A program made the position numbers and the translations under genes. Below are positions 1 to 8,086 of a stretch of 58,508 nucleotides of DNA, piece after piece. Under the pieces are notes generated by a model, which was not told where the DNA came from, ran no database searches, and was given only the letters and a program-made list of their open reading frames with translations. Position 1 is the stretch's first letter. The number at the start of each line of letters is the position of its first letter. Source of the DNA: Lysobacteraceae bacterium PS02065 (GTDB lineage Bacteria; Pseudomonadota; Gammaproteobacteria; Xanthomonadales; Rhodanobacteraceae); contig JASCPI010000032.1 of NCBI GenBank assembly GCA_029959555.1, positions 1-58,508 on the forward strand. Direction: 5' to 3'.

Positions 1-1
1 C

Positions 2-28
2 GACCTCACCGTGACGTACCGCTTCTGA
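2..28 (+). CDS. 3' end of an upstream gene, probably a TonB-dependent receptor (partial)
   Basis: The first codons read DLTVTYRF followed by TGA. Alternating hydrophobic/polar residues ending in a C-terminal phenylalanine are the signature of the last strand of an outer-membrane beta-barrel. The next three genes (DUF3649, PepSY, DUF3325) are the usual downstream partners of a TonB-dependent siderophore receptor, so that is the best guess. Only nine codons are visible, so the identity comes from context. Confidence 0.5.
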   Translation, partial: DLTVTYRF

Positions 29-99
29 GCGCCGCCCGCGGCGCGCGAAGGAGCGCGCCGCGGCTCCACGAACACCGCAATGCCAGGAGTCCGTCGCCG

Positions 100-405
100 A
101 TGACTGCCAGGACCGCCACCGATTCGCGTCTCCCGCTGCTGGTCCGCATCGCCGCCGCCGTGTTCGGCGGGTATGCGTTCGCATGGGGCCTCATCGCGCT
201 CGCGATCCCGTCGCTGTACGGCGCGGGCATGGCCTTCCACGATGCCGAGCACCTCGCCAGCATCGTCGCGTTCCTCGTCTACCTCACCGCGTTCTGCTGG
301 GCGTTCGTCGCACGCAGCCTCGCGCGCGTGTGGCTCGTGCTGGCCGGCGGCGGTGCCGCGATGGCCGCGGCGGGAACCTTCGCGCAGCACCTCATCCTGC
401 GCTGA
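100..405 (+). CDS. DUF3649-type small membrane protein of an iron-uptake operon
   Basis: A protein of 101 residues with three hydrophobic segments (about residues 11-38, 50-70 and 76-94), so probably an inner-membrane protein. Sequence and size resemble the DUF3649 'iron uptake' family found between TonB-dependent receptors and PepSY proteins. The ATG follows an AGGAG at 85-89. It is 14 bases ahead of the PepSY gene and is probably co-transcribed with it. The biochemical role of DUF3649 is unknown; a part in reducing or releasing iron from imported siderophores is inferred from context only. Confidence 0.75.
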   Translation: MTARTATDSRLPLLVRIAAAVFGGYAFAWGLIALAIPSLYGAGMAFHDAEHLASIVAFLVYLTAFCWAFVARSLARVWLVLAGGGAAMAAAGTFAQHLILR

Positions 406-419
406 CCGGAGACGTTTTC

Positions 420-2096
420 ATGTTCCAGAACATGCGCCTCGCGATGGCGTGGCTCCACACGTGGTTCGGCCTCGTGCTCGGCTTCGTGCTCATCGTCGTG
501 TTCTTCTTCGGCTCGCTGTCGGTGTTCGATCGCGAGATCGACCGCTGGGCGATCCCGGCCTCGCGTTTCGAGCCGCAGCCGATGCCATCGTTCGACCGCA
601 TCCTGCGTCCGGTCTTCGAGGCGATGCAGCCCACGCCCGCGGCGATCGACGAGATGCGTCCACGCGTCGACGGGCCGATGCCCGAGCGTTTCGACACGCT
701 TGTGCGCTGGGGCGCATACACGACCCACCGCGATCCCGTACTCGGCGTGTTCGCGGGCTACGAGGTGCCCGGCGCGAAGGATCCCGAGGAATCGATCTGG
801 GCCTACGCGACGATCGATCCGCGCGACGGCGCGACGCTGCCCGACGACCACCTCAAGATCGGCAGCCAGTTCTTCTACCCGCTGCACTACAGCCTCACGC
901 TGTACTGGAACAGCCTCGGCTACTGGATCGTCGGCTTCGCCGCGCTGATGATGCTCGTCGCGCTGGTCAGCGGCGTGATCATGCACCGCAAGATCTTCCG
1001 CGAGTTCTTCACGTTCCGCCCGACCAAGAGCCGCCAGCGCAGCACGCTCGACCTGCACAACATGACCGGCGTGGTCGCGCTGCCGTTCCACTTCTTCTTC
1101 GCGTTCACGGGCCTCGTGATCTTCGCGGGCATCTATTTCCCGGTCACGCACACGCAGCTGCACGCGCTGCACGACCACCACGAGGAAATCGAGGCGCAGG
1201 AAACGGGCCTGCCGCACGATCGCTCGCCGGAAAGCGCCACGCTCGCGTCGGTCGACGCGATGGTCGCCGAGGCACAGCGCCGCTGGGCCGCCAAGGACAT
1301 GGCCGGCGAAGTCGGCTTCCTCGCCGTGCAGCACGTCGGCGCGGCGAACGCCTACGTGAGCCTCTATCGCGCCGGCACCGACCGCATCGCGCTGACCGGC
1401 GAAGGCATCCACTTCAAGGCCGCGACCGGCGAGGTGCTACGCGAGGATCCGCCGACCACCGCGGTCGGCAGCGTCAACGAGTTCCTGACCGGCCTGCACC
1501 TGCAGCACTTCCGCCACTGGCTGCTGCGCTGGCTCTACGTGCTCGGCGGCCTGACCGGCTGCGTGTGCATCGTCACGGGCTTCCTGTTCTTCGTCGAGAA
1601 GCGCAAGCGCCAGCACGCCAAGCAGGGCCTGCAGGGCGCGCGCGTGGTCGATGCGCTCGCGGTGACCACGGTCACCGGCATGATCGTCGCGGCCTGCGGC
1701 ATGCTCGTCGCGAACCGCCTGCTGCCCGAGGCGATGCCGCAGGGCTGGCCGGGCCGCGGCGACCTCGAACGCTACCTGTTCTGGGCCGCCTGGGCGCTCG
1801 CGATGCTGCACGCGTTCGTGCGCAGCGCGCCGGTCGCGCGCGGCCTCTCGAACCCGGCATGGCGCGAGCAGTGCTTCGCGATCGCCGCGCTCGCGGTGTC
1901 CGCGGTGGTGCTCAACGCAGTCACCACGGGCGACCACCTGCTGCGCACGCTGTCGCGCGCGTACTGGCCGGTCGCCGGCCTCGACCTCGCCCTGCTCGCG
2001 ACGGCCGCGCTCGCGGTCTTCGCCGCGCGCCGACTCGGCCGCACCGGCGATGCCGTCGATCCGCGTGCCGCACGCGCGGAGGCCGCCCATGCGTGA
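420..2096 (+). CDS. PepSY-associated TM helix protein (siderophore/iron reduction partner)
   Basis: A 558-residue integral membrane protein of the PepSY_TM family. It begins MFQNMRLAMAWLHTWFGLVL, a first TM helix carrying the W-x-H-x-W-x-G motif typical of this family. Further TM helices lie near residues 160-185, 215-240 and 365-390, with additional helices at the C-terminus. A periplasmic loop contains HDHHEE, and PepSY-like stretches follow. Family members are thought to pass electrons to ferric siderophores or to help their release. The ATG at 420 was chosen because it has a GGAGA at about 8 bases and starts the recognisable family N-terminus; the frame is open further upstream but there it overlaps the previous gene. 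It overlaps the next gene by 8 bases, which suggests translational coupling. Confidence 0.88.
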   Translation: MFQNMRLAMAWLHTWFGLVLGFVLIVVFFFGSLSVFDREIDRWAIPASRFEPQPMPSFDRILRPVFEAMQPTPAAIDEMRPRVDGPMPERFDTLVRWGAYTTHRDPVLGVFAGYEVPGAKDPEESIWAYATIDPRDGATLPDDHLKIGSQFFYPLHYSLTLYWNSLGYWIVGFAALMMLVALVSGVIMHRKIFREFFTFRPTKSRQRSTLDLHNMTGVVALPFHFFFAFTGLVIFAGIYFPVTHTQLHALHDHHEEIEAQETGLPHDRSPESATLASVDAMVAEAQRRWAAKDMAGEVGFLAVQHVGAANAYVSLYRAGTDRIALTGEGIHFKAATGEVLREDPPTTAVGSVNEFLTGLHLQHFRHWLLRWLYVLGGLTGCVCIVTGFLFFVEKRKRQHAKQGLQGARVVDALAVTTVTGMIVAACGMLVANRLLPEAMPQGWPGRGDLERYLFWAAWALAMLHAFVRSAPVARGLSNPAWREQCFAIAALAVSAVVLNAVTTGDHLLRTLSRAYWPVAGLDLALLATAALAVFAARRLGRTGDAVDPRAARAEAAHA

Positions 2097-2418
2097 TCCG
2101 CTGCTGCTCGCAGGCGCACTCGCATGCGCGATCGCCGGCATGGGCTGGCTCGCCCTCGCGATGGAGGCGCACTGGCCGCAGGTGTTCGGTGCGCGTGGTC
2201 CCGCGCCGCGCATCGCGAAGCTGCTGCATACGCTCGGTGCGGGGGCGATCACGGCCTCGCTCGCGCTCTGTCTCGCCGTCGACCACGCGACGATGGCCGT
2301 GCTCGTCTGGATCATGGCGCTCGCAGGTGCGGCGCTGACGATCGCGTTCATGCTCGCACACAAGGCGCACTGGCTCAGGCTGCTCGTGCCACTGCGCACG
2401 GGATCGCGGACCGACTGA
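2089..2418 (+). CDS. DUF3325 family membrane protein
   Basis: A 109-residue protein with three predicted TM helices (about residues 5-22, 44-64 and 68-88). Its size, topology and position after a PepSY_TM gene match DUF3325, the third inner-membrane member of the siderophore-associated set. The start MRDPLLLAG lies inside the end of the PepSY gene (8-base overlap) and is preceded by GGAGG at about 2078. It closes the operon; the next gene has its own promoter-like element. Confidence 0.78.
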   Translation: MRDPLLLAGALACAIAGMGWLALAMEAHWPQVFGARGPAPRIAKLLHTLGAGAITASLALCLAVDHATMAVLVWIMALAGAALTIAFMLAHKAHWLRLLVPLRTGSRTD

Positions 2419-2536
2419 CCGGGCGCCCCTACATCGGCGCCGCGCGCGGTCCGATGCGACCCGCGCGGAGGTTACGCACGGCGCCTGTGTACGGTCGGCT
2501 GCGGAGTCGTGCCTCCGCGTGGCCGATGCGCGCGGT

Positions 2537-2542
2537 TAAGCT
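2537..2542 (+). promoter_or_regulatory. Putative -10 element TAAGCT, possibly of a leaderless transcript
   Basis: TAAGCT ends 6 bases before the ATG at 2549, so the expected start point (about 7 bases after the -10) coincides with the ATG. No Shine-Dalgarno sequence is visible. The same hexamer stands before the genes starting at 21326 and 35069. No convincing -35 is seen. Confidence 0.4.
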
Positions 2543-2548
2543 ACGGCC

Positions 2549-4885
2549 ATGCCTTCCACCGTCTACGCCTTCGGCGAATTCCTGCTCGATCCGCTGACCC
2601 GCGAACTTCGCCGCGGCGACGTCGTCGAGAGCCTTCCCGTCAGCACGGTCGACTGCCTGATCCATCTCGTCCGGCACCGCGACCGTTCGGTCGGGCGCGA
2701 CGAGCTCGCCTCGGCCGTGTGGGGACGCACCGACGTCAGCGAGGCCTCGATCACGCAGGCGATCATGCGCCTGCGCCGCGTCGTCGGCGACGCCTCGTGC
2801 ATCCGCACGACGCCACGCCTCGGTTACCGCTGGACCGTCGAACCGACGCGCGAGCTTGCGTCCGAACCGACGCGGGAATCCGTCGAGCCCGTGCCCTCGC
2901 CCGCCGGCGTGGTGACCGCGCCGAGCCCCCTGCCCCGCCGTCCATCCCGCAAAGGCTTCGCAGTCGCCGCAGCCCTGGTCGTCGCGGTCACGGCGGCGGG
3001 CGCGTGGTGGTTCTCGGGCCGCGAACCCGATCGTCTTTCACCTTCCGCGTCTCTCGACACCGCGACCGCACCGCTCGCCGCGATGGTCCTGCCCGCCGAC
3101 GTGACGTCGTCCGGCGACTGGGCCTGGCTGCGCTTCGGTGCGATGGACCTCGTCGCGAACCAGTTGCGCGACAGCGGCCTGACGACGACGCCGAGCGAAA
3201 CCACCGTCGGCCTCGTCAACGCGAAGCGGATCGATGCCGACACGCTCGAGGTGGACCCGTCGGTCACCAACGTGGCGGCCTTGCGGATCAAGCCCGCGAT
3301 CGCGCAGGTCGGGACGTCGTGGAACGTGAGGCTCTCCGCCTACGGGCCCGCCGGCATGAAACGCGTCGTCGAGGCGCAGGATCGCGACGCGCTCGTCGCG
3401 GCGCGGCGCGCGGCCGACACCTTGCTTGTCGGCCTCGGCCATACGCCCGCGGTCCGGCCCGGTGCACCCGATGGTGTCGAGGAACTCGCCCAGCGCATCG
3501 CCGCGGCCGGCCTCGCCGGCCAGCTCGATGTGGCGCGCGCGATCGCCGCGCAGGCCACGCCCGAGCAGCTCGCGCGCCCCGAGATCGCGCTGAGCCTCGC
3601 CTACGTCGACTTCTACAAGGGCGACTACCACGCCAGCCGCGCGCGCTGCGAAGCACTGCTCGAGGCGATCCCGGCGGACCGCGATCCGCGCATGCGCGCG
3701 CACGCGATCACCCAGATCGGCGTGGTCGCGTTCCGCGAACAGAAGTACGACGAGGCCGGCGCAGCATTCGACAAGGCGCTCGACCTGCTCAAGCTCGTCA
3801 ACGATCCGAAGGCCAAGGCAGCGGCCTGGACCGGCCGCGGCGGCGTCGACGTGATGCAAGGCCGCATCGACGCCGCCACCGCCGCGATGGGCCAGGCCCG
3901 GCTGCTGCACGAGTCCGCCAACGACGCGTTCGGCGTGGCGCGCGCCGACCTCAACCTCGGCGCGATCGCGATGGTGCGCGGCCAGCCGCTGGTCGCCATC
4001 CCGCAGTTCGAAGAGGCCGCCGAGCGTTTCGAGGTGCTCGCCGTGCCCGAAGCGCGTGATTCGGCGCTGCGTTCGCTGGTCGAGGCCTACACGATGCTGG
4101 TCGAGCACGACAAGGCGTTCGCCGCCGCCGAACGGCTCGAACGCGAGGATGCCCAGGCGCCCAACGCGCGCGAACGCTGGTGGAACGTGCTGAGCCGTGC
4201 CGTCGCCCTCGAGGGCGTCGGCCGCCTCGACGAAGCGACGCTCCTGCTGCGGCGCATCGCCGAGGACAGCGATGCCGTCGAGGACGCCGCGGTGCGCAGC
4301 GAAGCCGAGGCCACGCTGGCCGGGATCGCGCTCGCGCGCGGCGACTGGGCCGATGCCGCACGCCGCGCGCAGGCCGCGCTGACACCGGCGCTCGAGACGG
4401 CCAACGAGCAGGATTACTTCGGGGCCTGGGCCACGCGCGTGCGTGCGATGCAGGCTGCCGGCGACGCCCCGGCTGCCGCGGCGGAATCGGCCCGTCTCGA
4501 CACGTGGCTGGCCGGATCACCCAACGACCGGCGCGCACTGCTCAAGGTCCTGCTCGACGCGCGCCAGGCGCTGCTCGAAGGGCGCACCGACGCCGCCCTC
4601 GACGGCTTCGCCGACGCAATGGCCCGCGCCGAGCGCTCGGCCATCCCCGAGGACATCCTCGCCGTGGCCACACCGTACGTGGCGGCCCTCGTGGAGGCCG
4701 GCAGGATCGAGGACGCCTCCGCGCTGGCCGGCCGGGTCGCGCCCTGGGCGGATCGCGACCTGCGCAGCGCGCTCATCGCCGCACGCACCCACGAGGCGAT
4801 GCGGCAATCGGAAGCCGCCGGCCGATCCCTGCAGCGCGCGCGCGAGCTCGCCGGGGAACGCCCGATCGCGACCGCGACGCGCTGA
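2549..4885 (+). CDS. CadC/ToxR-type membrane regulator with OmpR-like winged helix and TPR repeats
   Basis: A protein of 778 residues. Residues 5-97 form an OmpR/PhoB-type winged-helix DNA-binding domain, ending with R-x-T-x-P-R-L-G-Y-R-W, the characteristic last hairpin. A single TM helix lies near residues 136-155. The long periplasmic part has helical TPR-like repeats (about residues 310-750). The architecture is that of one-component CadC-like regulators that sense on the periplasmic side and bind DNA in the cytoplasm without a phosphorylatable receiver. It lies between an iron-uptake operon and a set of surface-protein genes, either of which could be its target. The ligand cannot be read from the sequence. 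No SD precedes the ATG. Confidence 0.85.
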   Translation: MPSTVYAFGEFLLDPLTRELRRGDVVESLPVSTVDCLIHLVRHRDRSVGRDELASAVWGRTDVSEASITQAIMRLRRVVGDASCIRTTPRLGYRWTVEPTRELASEPTRESVEPVPSPAGVVTAPSPLPRRPSRKGFAVAAALVVAVTAAGAWWFSGREPDRLSPSASLDTATAPLAAMVLPADVTSSGDWAWLRFGAMDLVANQLRDSGLTTTPSETTVGLVNAKRIDADTLEVDPSVTNVAALRIKPAIAQVGTSWNVRLSAYGPAGMKRVVEAQDRDALVAARRAADTLLVGLGHTPAVRPGAPDGVEELAQRIAAAGLAGQLDVARAIAAQATPEQLARPEIALSLAYVDFYKGDYHASRARCEALLEAIPADRDPRMRAHAITQIGVVAFREQKYDEAGAAFDKALDLLKLVNDPKAKAAAWTGRGGVDVMQGRIDAATAAMGQARLLHESANDAFGVARADLNLGAIAMVRGQPLVAIPQFEEAAERFEVLAVPEARDSALRSLVEAYTMLVEHDKAFAAAERLEREDAQAPNARERWWNVLSRAVALEGVGRLDEATLLLRRIAEDSDAVEDAAVRSEAEATLAGIALARGDWADAARRAQAALTPALETANEQDYFGAWATRVRAMQAAGDAPAAAAESARLDTWLAGSPNDRRALLKVLLDARQALLEGRTDAALDGFADAMARAERSAIPEDILAVATPYVAALVEAGRIEDASALAGRVAPWADRDLRSALIAARTHEAMRQSEAAGRSLQRARELAGERPIATATR

Positions 4886-5264
4886 CGCCGCGCACCGCGG
4901 CAGGGCCGTCGATGGCGTGCGCATGACATCGAAGTGGCCGATCCACCGCGTCTGCGCGCCGATTGCGTCGCTTTTGCGTCCGTTTTCACCCCGTCTGCGG
5001 GAACGGCGCCGACGGTTCGGCGATCGTGCACGCCTCCGCCTGGCGGGGACCGCGCATCGAGGACGGTGGCGGGCACGGCAGCCGCGTTCCGCACCCCGGA
5101 CGCGACGCCTCCGGGAAGGACCGACGCACCACTGACCGCCGCACCGGCATCGACGACACCGCGTGACCCGCGCGTCCTGCGCCCCCGGGCAGTTCCGGGA
5201 TCGCGGGGCGCGTGCGCGCCGCGAGGGCGTCATGCCGCTCCACACTCTCGAGGAACATTTCCGC
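4886..5264 (+). other. 379-base gap with no convincing gene
   Basis: Nothing recognisable is encoded here. The open frames crossing it are shadows of GC-rich composition without ribosome sites. A Shine-Dalgarno-like GAGGA at 5250-5254 belongs to the following gene. No clear terminator or promoter was found. Confidence 0.5.
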
Positions 5265-7457
5265 ATGAACGGTCCTGCTTCCACCCCGCGCACGCACCAC
5301 CTGTGCACGCTGGGCTTGCTGGCCTCGCTGGCCGTGCTCGCCTGCGCGGCACCGCTGCACGCCGCGTCGCCGACCCCGCCCACGCTGACCCGATCCCTGG
5401 CGCCTGCCGACCTGCGCGCGGCCGTGCGCCAGACACTCGGCGACGACGGCTGGGTGCAGACCCAGCAGGTCACCGAGACCGATCCGGGCTTCGATCCCGA
5501 GTTCGGCGTCTCGGTGGTCGTGCACGGCACGACCGCGATGATCGGCGCGCAGCAGGCCAAGATCGGCGACCACGACGCCCAGGGCGCCGTGTACGTGTTC
5601 GAGAAGACCAACGGCGTCTGGACGCGCACGCAGAAGCTCGTCGCCGACGACGGCGATACCTTCGGCCTGTTCGGCGACGCGATCGCGTTCGAGGGCGACA
5701 CCGCGCTGATCGGCGCCTACGGCACGGTGGTCAACGACAACTACTCGCAGGGCGCGGTCTACGCGTTCAAGCGCATCGACGGCGTGTGGACGCAGACGCA
5801 GAAGCTCGCCGATCCCGACGGCCGCATGTTCGACAACTTCGGCTATTCGATCGCGCTGCAGGGCACGACCGCGATCATCGGTGCCGACGGCGCCGAGATC
5901 GGCACGAACGGCTTCCAGGGCGCGGCCTACGTCTACGAGATGAGCGGCGGGAGCTGGACGCAGGGCCAGAAGATCGTCGCGGGCGACGGCGGCCCCGGCG
6001 ACATCTTCGGCTACTCGGTCGTGCTCGACGGCGATCGCGCGCTGATCGGCGCTTACGCCGACGAGGCCTACCAGGGCTCCGTCTACGTGTTCGGTCGCAG
6101 CGGCGGCACCTGGACGCAGACCCAGAAGCTGGTCGCCTCCGACGCCGCGCCGAACGCGTACTTCGGCTACGCGACCGCCCTCTCGGGTTCGACCTTCATC
6201 GTCGGCGCCTGGGGCGCGCAGCCGGGCGGGAACGACATGCAGGGCGCGGTCTACGTGTTCGCCGAGTCGAACGGCAACTGGACCCAGGTGCAGAAGGTCG
6301 TCGCCAGCGACGGCGCGCCGCACGACAAGTTCGGCCATTCGGTCGCGCTGCAGGGCACGACCGCGCTGATCGGTGCCGACGGCTGGCACAACGCCAGTGC
6401 GCAGGGTGCGGTCTACGCGTTCGACGGTTCGACCGGCGGCTTCGTCGAGACGCAGCGCTTCGTGGCCAGCGACAGCACCAACGGTTTCCAGTTCGGACTC
6501 CCGGTGACGTTCGACGGCGACACGGCACTGGTCGGCTCGTGGCTGTGGCGGTCGCCCGACGCACGCATGCCCGGCTCGGCCTACTTCTTCGAACTCGGCG
6601 GCACGCCGCCGCAGGCCTACACGATCGGCGGCACCGTGAGCGGCCTCGCCGGCAGCGGCCTCGTGCTGCAGCAGAGCGGTGGCGACACGCTGCCGATCGC
6701 CGCGGACGGCACGTTCACGTTCGCGACGCCGATCCTCGACGGATCCCACTACGCGGTGACCGTTTCGGCGCTGCCGTCCAACCCGTCGCAGACCTGCTCC
6801 GTCGCCAACGGCAACGGCATGGTCACCGGCGCCGACATCGCGAACGTGGCGGTGACGTGCACGTTCGAGATCGTCGACCGCCTGTTCGCACACGGCTTCG
6901 AAGGCTCCGCCGTGCTCGCCCAGACCAGCGATGCGACACCCGTCGCGCAGAACTCCGTGGCCTGCGGCAACAGCAACGGCACCACGGCCGCGAACCAGTA
7001 CTGGCGCCGCTACGCGTTCGGCGAGTACGGCGTGACGACCTCGGCCGAGGTGACCCGCGTCGAGGTGTCGGTCGAACAGACCACCGGCGCGCCCGCGATG
7101 ACCGTCTCGCTGTACACGATCCCGCACGCGGTGACCGCCGACACGATCGACATCGGCCAGCTCAACCTGATCGGCCAGACCGTGATGGCCGCGCCGGCCG
7201 ATGCCCTTCTCGCCTCGGTCGAGGTGCCCGTGCACGGCACGGTCGCCGATCCGGTCGGCCACGACCTCGTCGTGAAGGTCTCGACCGAAGACGGCAACAC
7301 CAACGGCACGACGTTCTACATCGGCTCGACCACCTCGCCGCAGACACATCCGAGCTTCATCAGTGCGACCTCGTGCAGCATCCCGCTGCCGACGCCGACC
7401 GCCGACGTCGGCTACCCCGACATGCACGTGATCCAGGGCGTGCACGTGAGCTACTGA
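5265..7457 (+). CDS. Secreted FG-GAP (integrin-alpha-like) seven-bladed beta-propeller protein
   Basis: A 730-residue protein that starts with a signal peptide (hydrophobic core at about residues 15-30, cleavage near LHA-AS at 33-35). Seven FG-GAP repeats with a period near 55 residues run from about residue 80 to 430. Each carries an FG-x-x-V/I-A and a G-x-x-A-x-I/V-G motif, enough for one complete propeller. A short beta domain with a Cys pair follows (about 450-535). It ends in RLFAHGFE at DNA 6879-6902, a tail that closes other proteins in this genome. Here another 185 residues follow, with a paired-Cys beta domain of no family I recognise. The start at 5265 has GAGGA 10 bases upstream and gives a clean signal peptide. 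It is probably exported to the surface or periplasm; the ligand is unknown. Confidence 0.85.
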   Translation: MNGPASTPRTHHLCTLGLLASLAVLACAAPLHAASPTPPTLTRSLAPADLRAAVRQTLGDDGWVQTQQVTETDPGFDPEFGVSVVVHGTTAMIGAQQAKIGDHDAQGAVYVFEKTNGVWTRTQKLVADDGDTFGLFGDAIAFEGDTALIGAYGTVVNDNYSQGAVYAFKRIDGVWTQTQKLADPDGRMFDNFGYSIALQGTTAIIGADGAEIGTNGFQGAAYVYEMSGGSWTQGQKIVAGDGGPGDIFGYSVVLDGDRALIGAYADEAYQGSVYVFGRSGGTWTQTQKLVASDAAPNAYFGYATALSGSTFIVGAWGAQPGGNDMQGAVYVFAESNGNWTQVQKVVASDGAPHDKFGHSVALQGTTALIGADGWHNASAQGAVYAFDGSTGGFVETQRFVASDSTNGFQFGLPVTFDGDTALVGSWLWRSPDARMPGSAYFFELGGTPPQAYTIGGTVSGLAGSGLVLQQSGGDTLPIAADGTFTFATPILDGSHYAVTVSALPSNPSQTCSVANGNGMVTGADIANVAVTCTFEIVDRLFAHGFEGSAVLAQTSDATPVAQNSVACGNSNGTTAANQYWRRYAFGEYGVTTSAEVTRVEVSVEQTTGAPAMTVSLYTIPHAVTADTIDIGQLNLIGQTVMAAPADALLASVEVPVHGTVADPVGHDLVVKVSTEDGNTNGTTFYIGSTTSPQTHPSFISATSCSIPLPTPTADVGYPDMHVIQGVHVSY

Positions 7458-7475
7458 GCGCAGGCGTCCGGGTCC

Positions 7476-7503
7476 GGTCGCGCCGCCCAAGGGTGGCGCG
7501 ACC
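7476..7503 (+). terminator. Strong hairpin after the FG-GAP gene (terminator-like, no T-run)
   Basis: GGTCGCGCCGCCC (7476-7488) pairs with GGGTGGCGCGACC (7491-7503) across AA, with one G-T wobble in 13 pairs. It begins 18 bases after the stop codon. No T-tract follows, so it may act as a 3' stabiliser rather than a classic intrinsic terminator. Confidence 0.45.
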
Positions 7504-8086
7504 TCCTCGCCCGCATCCGGGCAACGCCAAAGTCGGACTCACGCCCGGTCGGGTGCAACGATCGTTCGCATCGCAACTTTATCGCGGGATCACGCACGCG
7601 ATGCCCGCCGTCGGCTACACTCCCCCAAGGGATCGATGGGGATCGACCATGGCGAAGGGATACTCGCGCAGCCTGCGGCCTGGCCGCTTCCGTGTGGTCG
7701 ACGTCGGCACGCAGCCCTCGAGGCGCGACGCTGCCCGGTGCCGGACGCCTCGCGCGACGACGCGCGACGCCATCGCGATCCTTCCGCCCTCCGTCACCGT
7801 GGACGTCGCATCGACCTGCTCGATCCGCCGCGCGACCGTTCGCCATGCACGCATGGCCGGGAACGCCACCTGGTGCCGGGCCGAGCTCGCGACGTGCATC
7901 GCGCCCGCCGAGGCCATGGCGTCCCTATCTGCCCGTGCCCGGCCTGCATCGCGCCGAGGTGACAGGAATCCTCGCCGTTCGTCGCTTCTGCCAAGGCAGG
8001 CCGGCCCAGTCTAGTTCCGCATCGTCCGTGGCCGGCACCCGTTGCCGGCCGCGACGCCTGGTTTGATTCGCTCAGGGGATGTCATC
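7504..8086 (+). other. 583-base stretch without a supportable gene
   Basis: Short open frames exist on both strands (for example an ATG frame at 7650-8014), but none has a ribosome site, family resemblance or the steady GC-rich third-position pattern of neighbouring genes. TACACT near 7615 could be a -10 element for the next gene with a long leader. The SD AGGGG at 8074-8078 belongs to the gene at 8087. Confidence 0.45.

Noticed and set aside
7650..8014. Possible small gene in the gap before the Calx-beta protein
   Set aside because: No ribosome site, weak and fading third-position GC pattern, no recognisable product.
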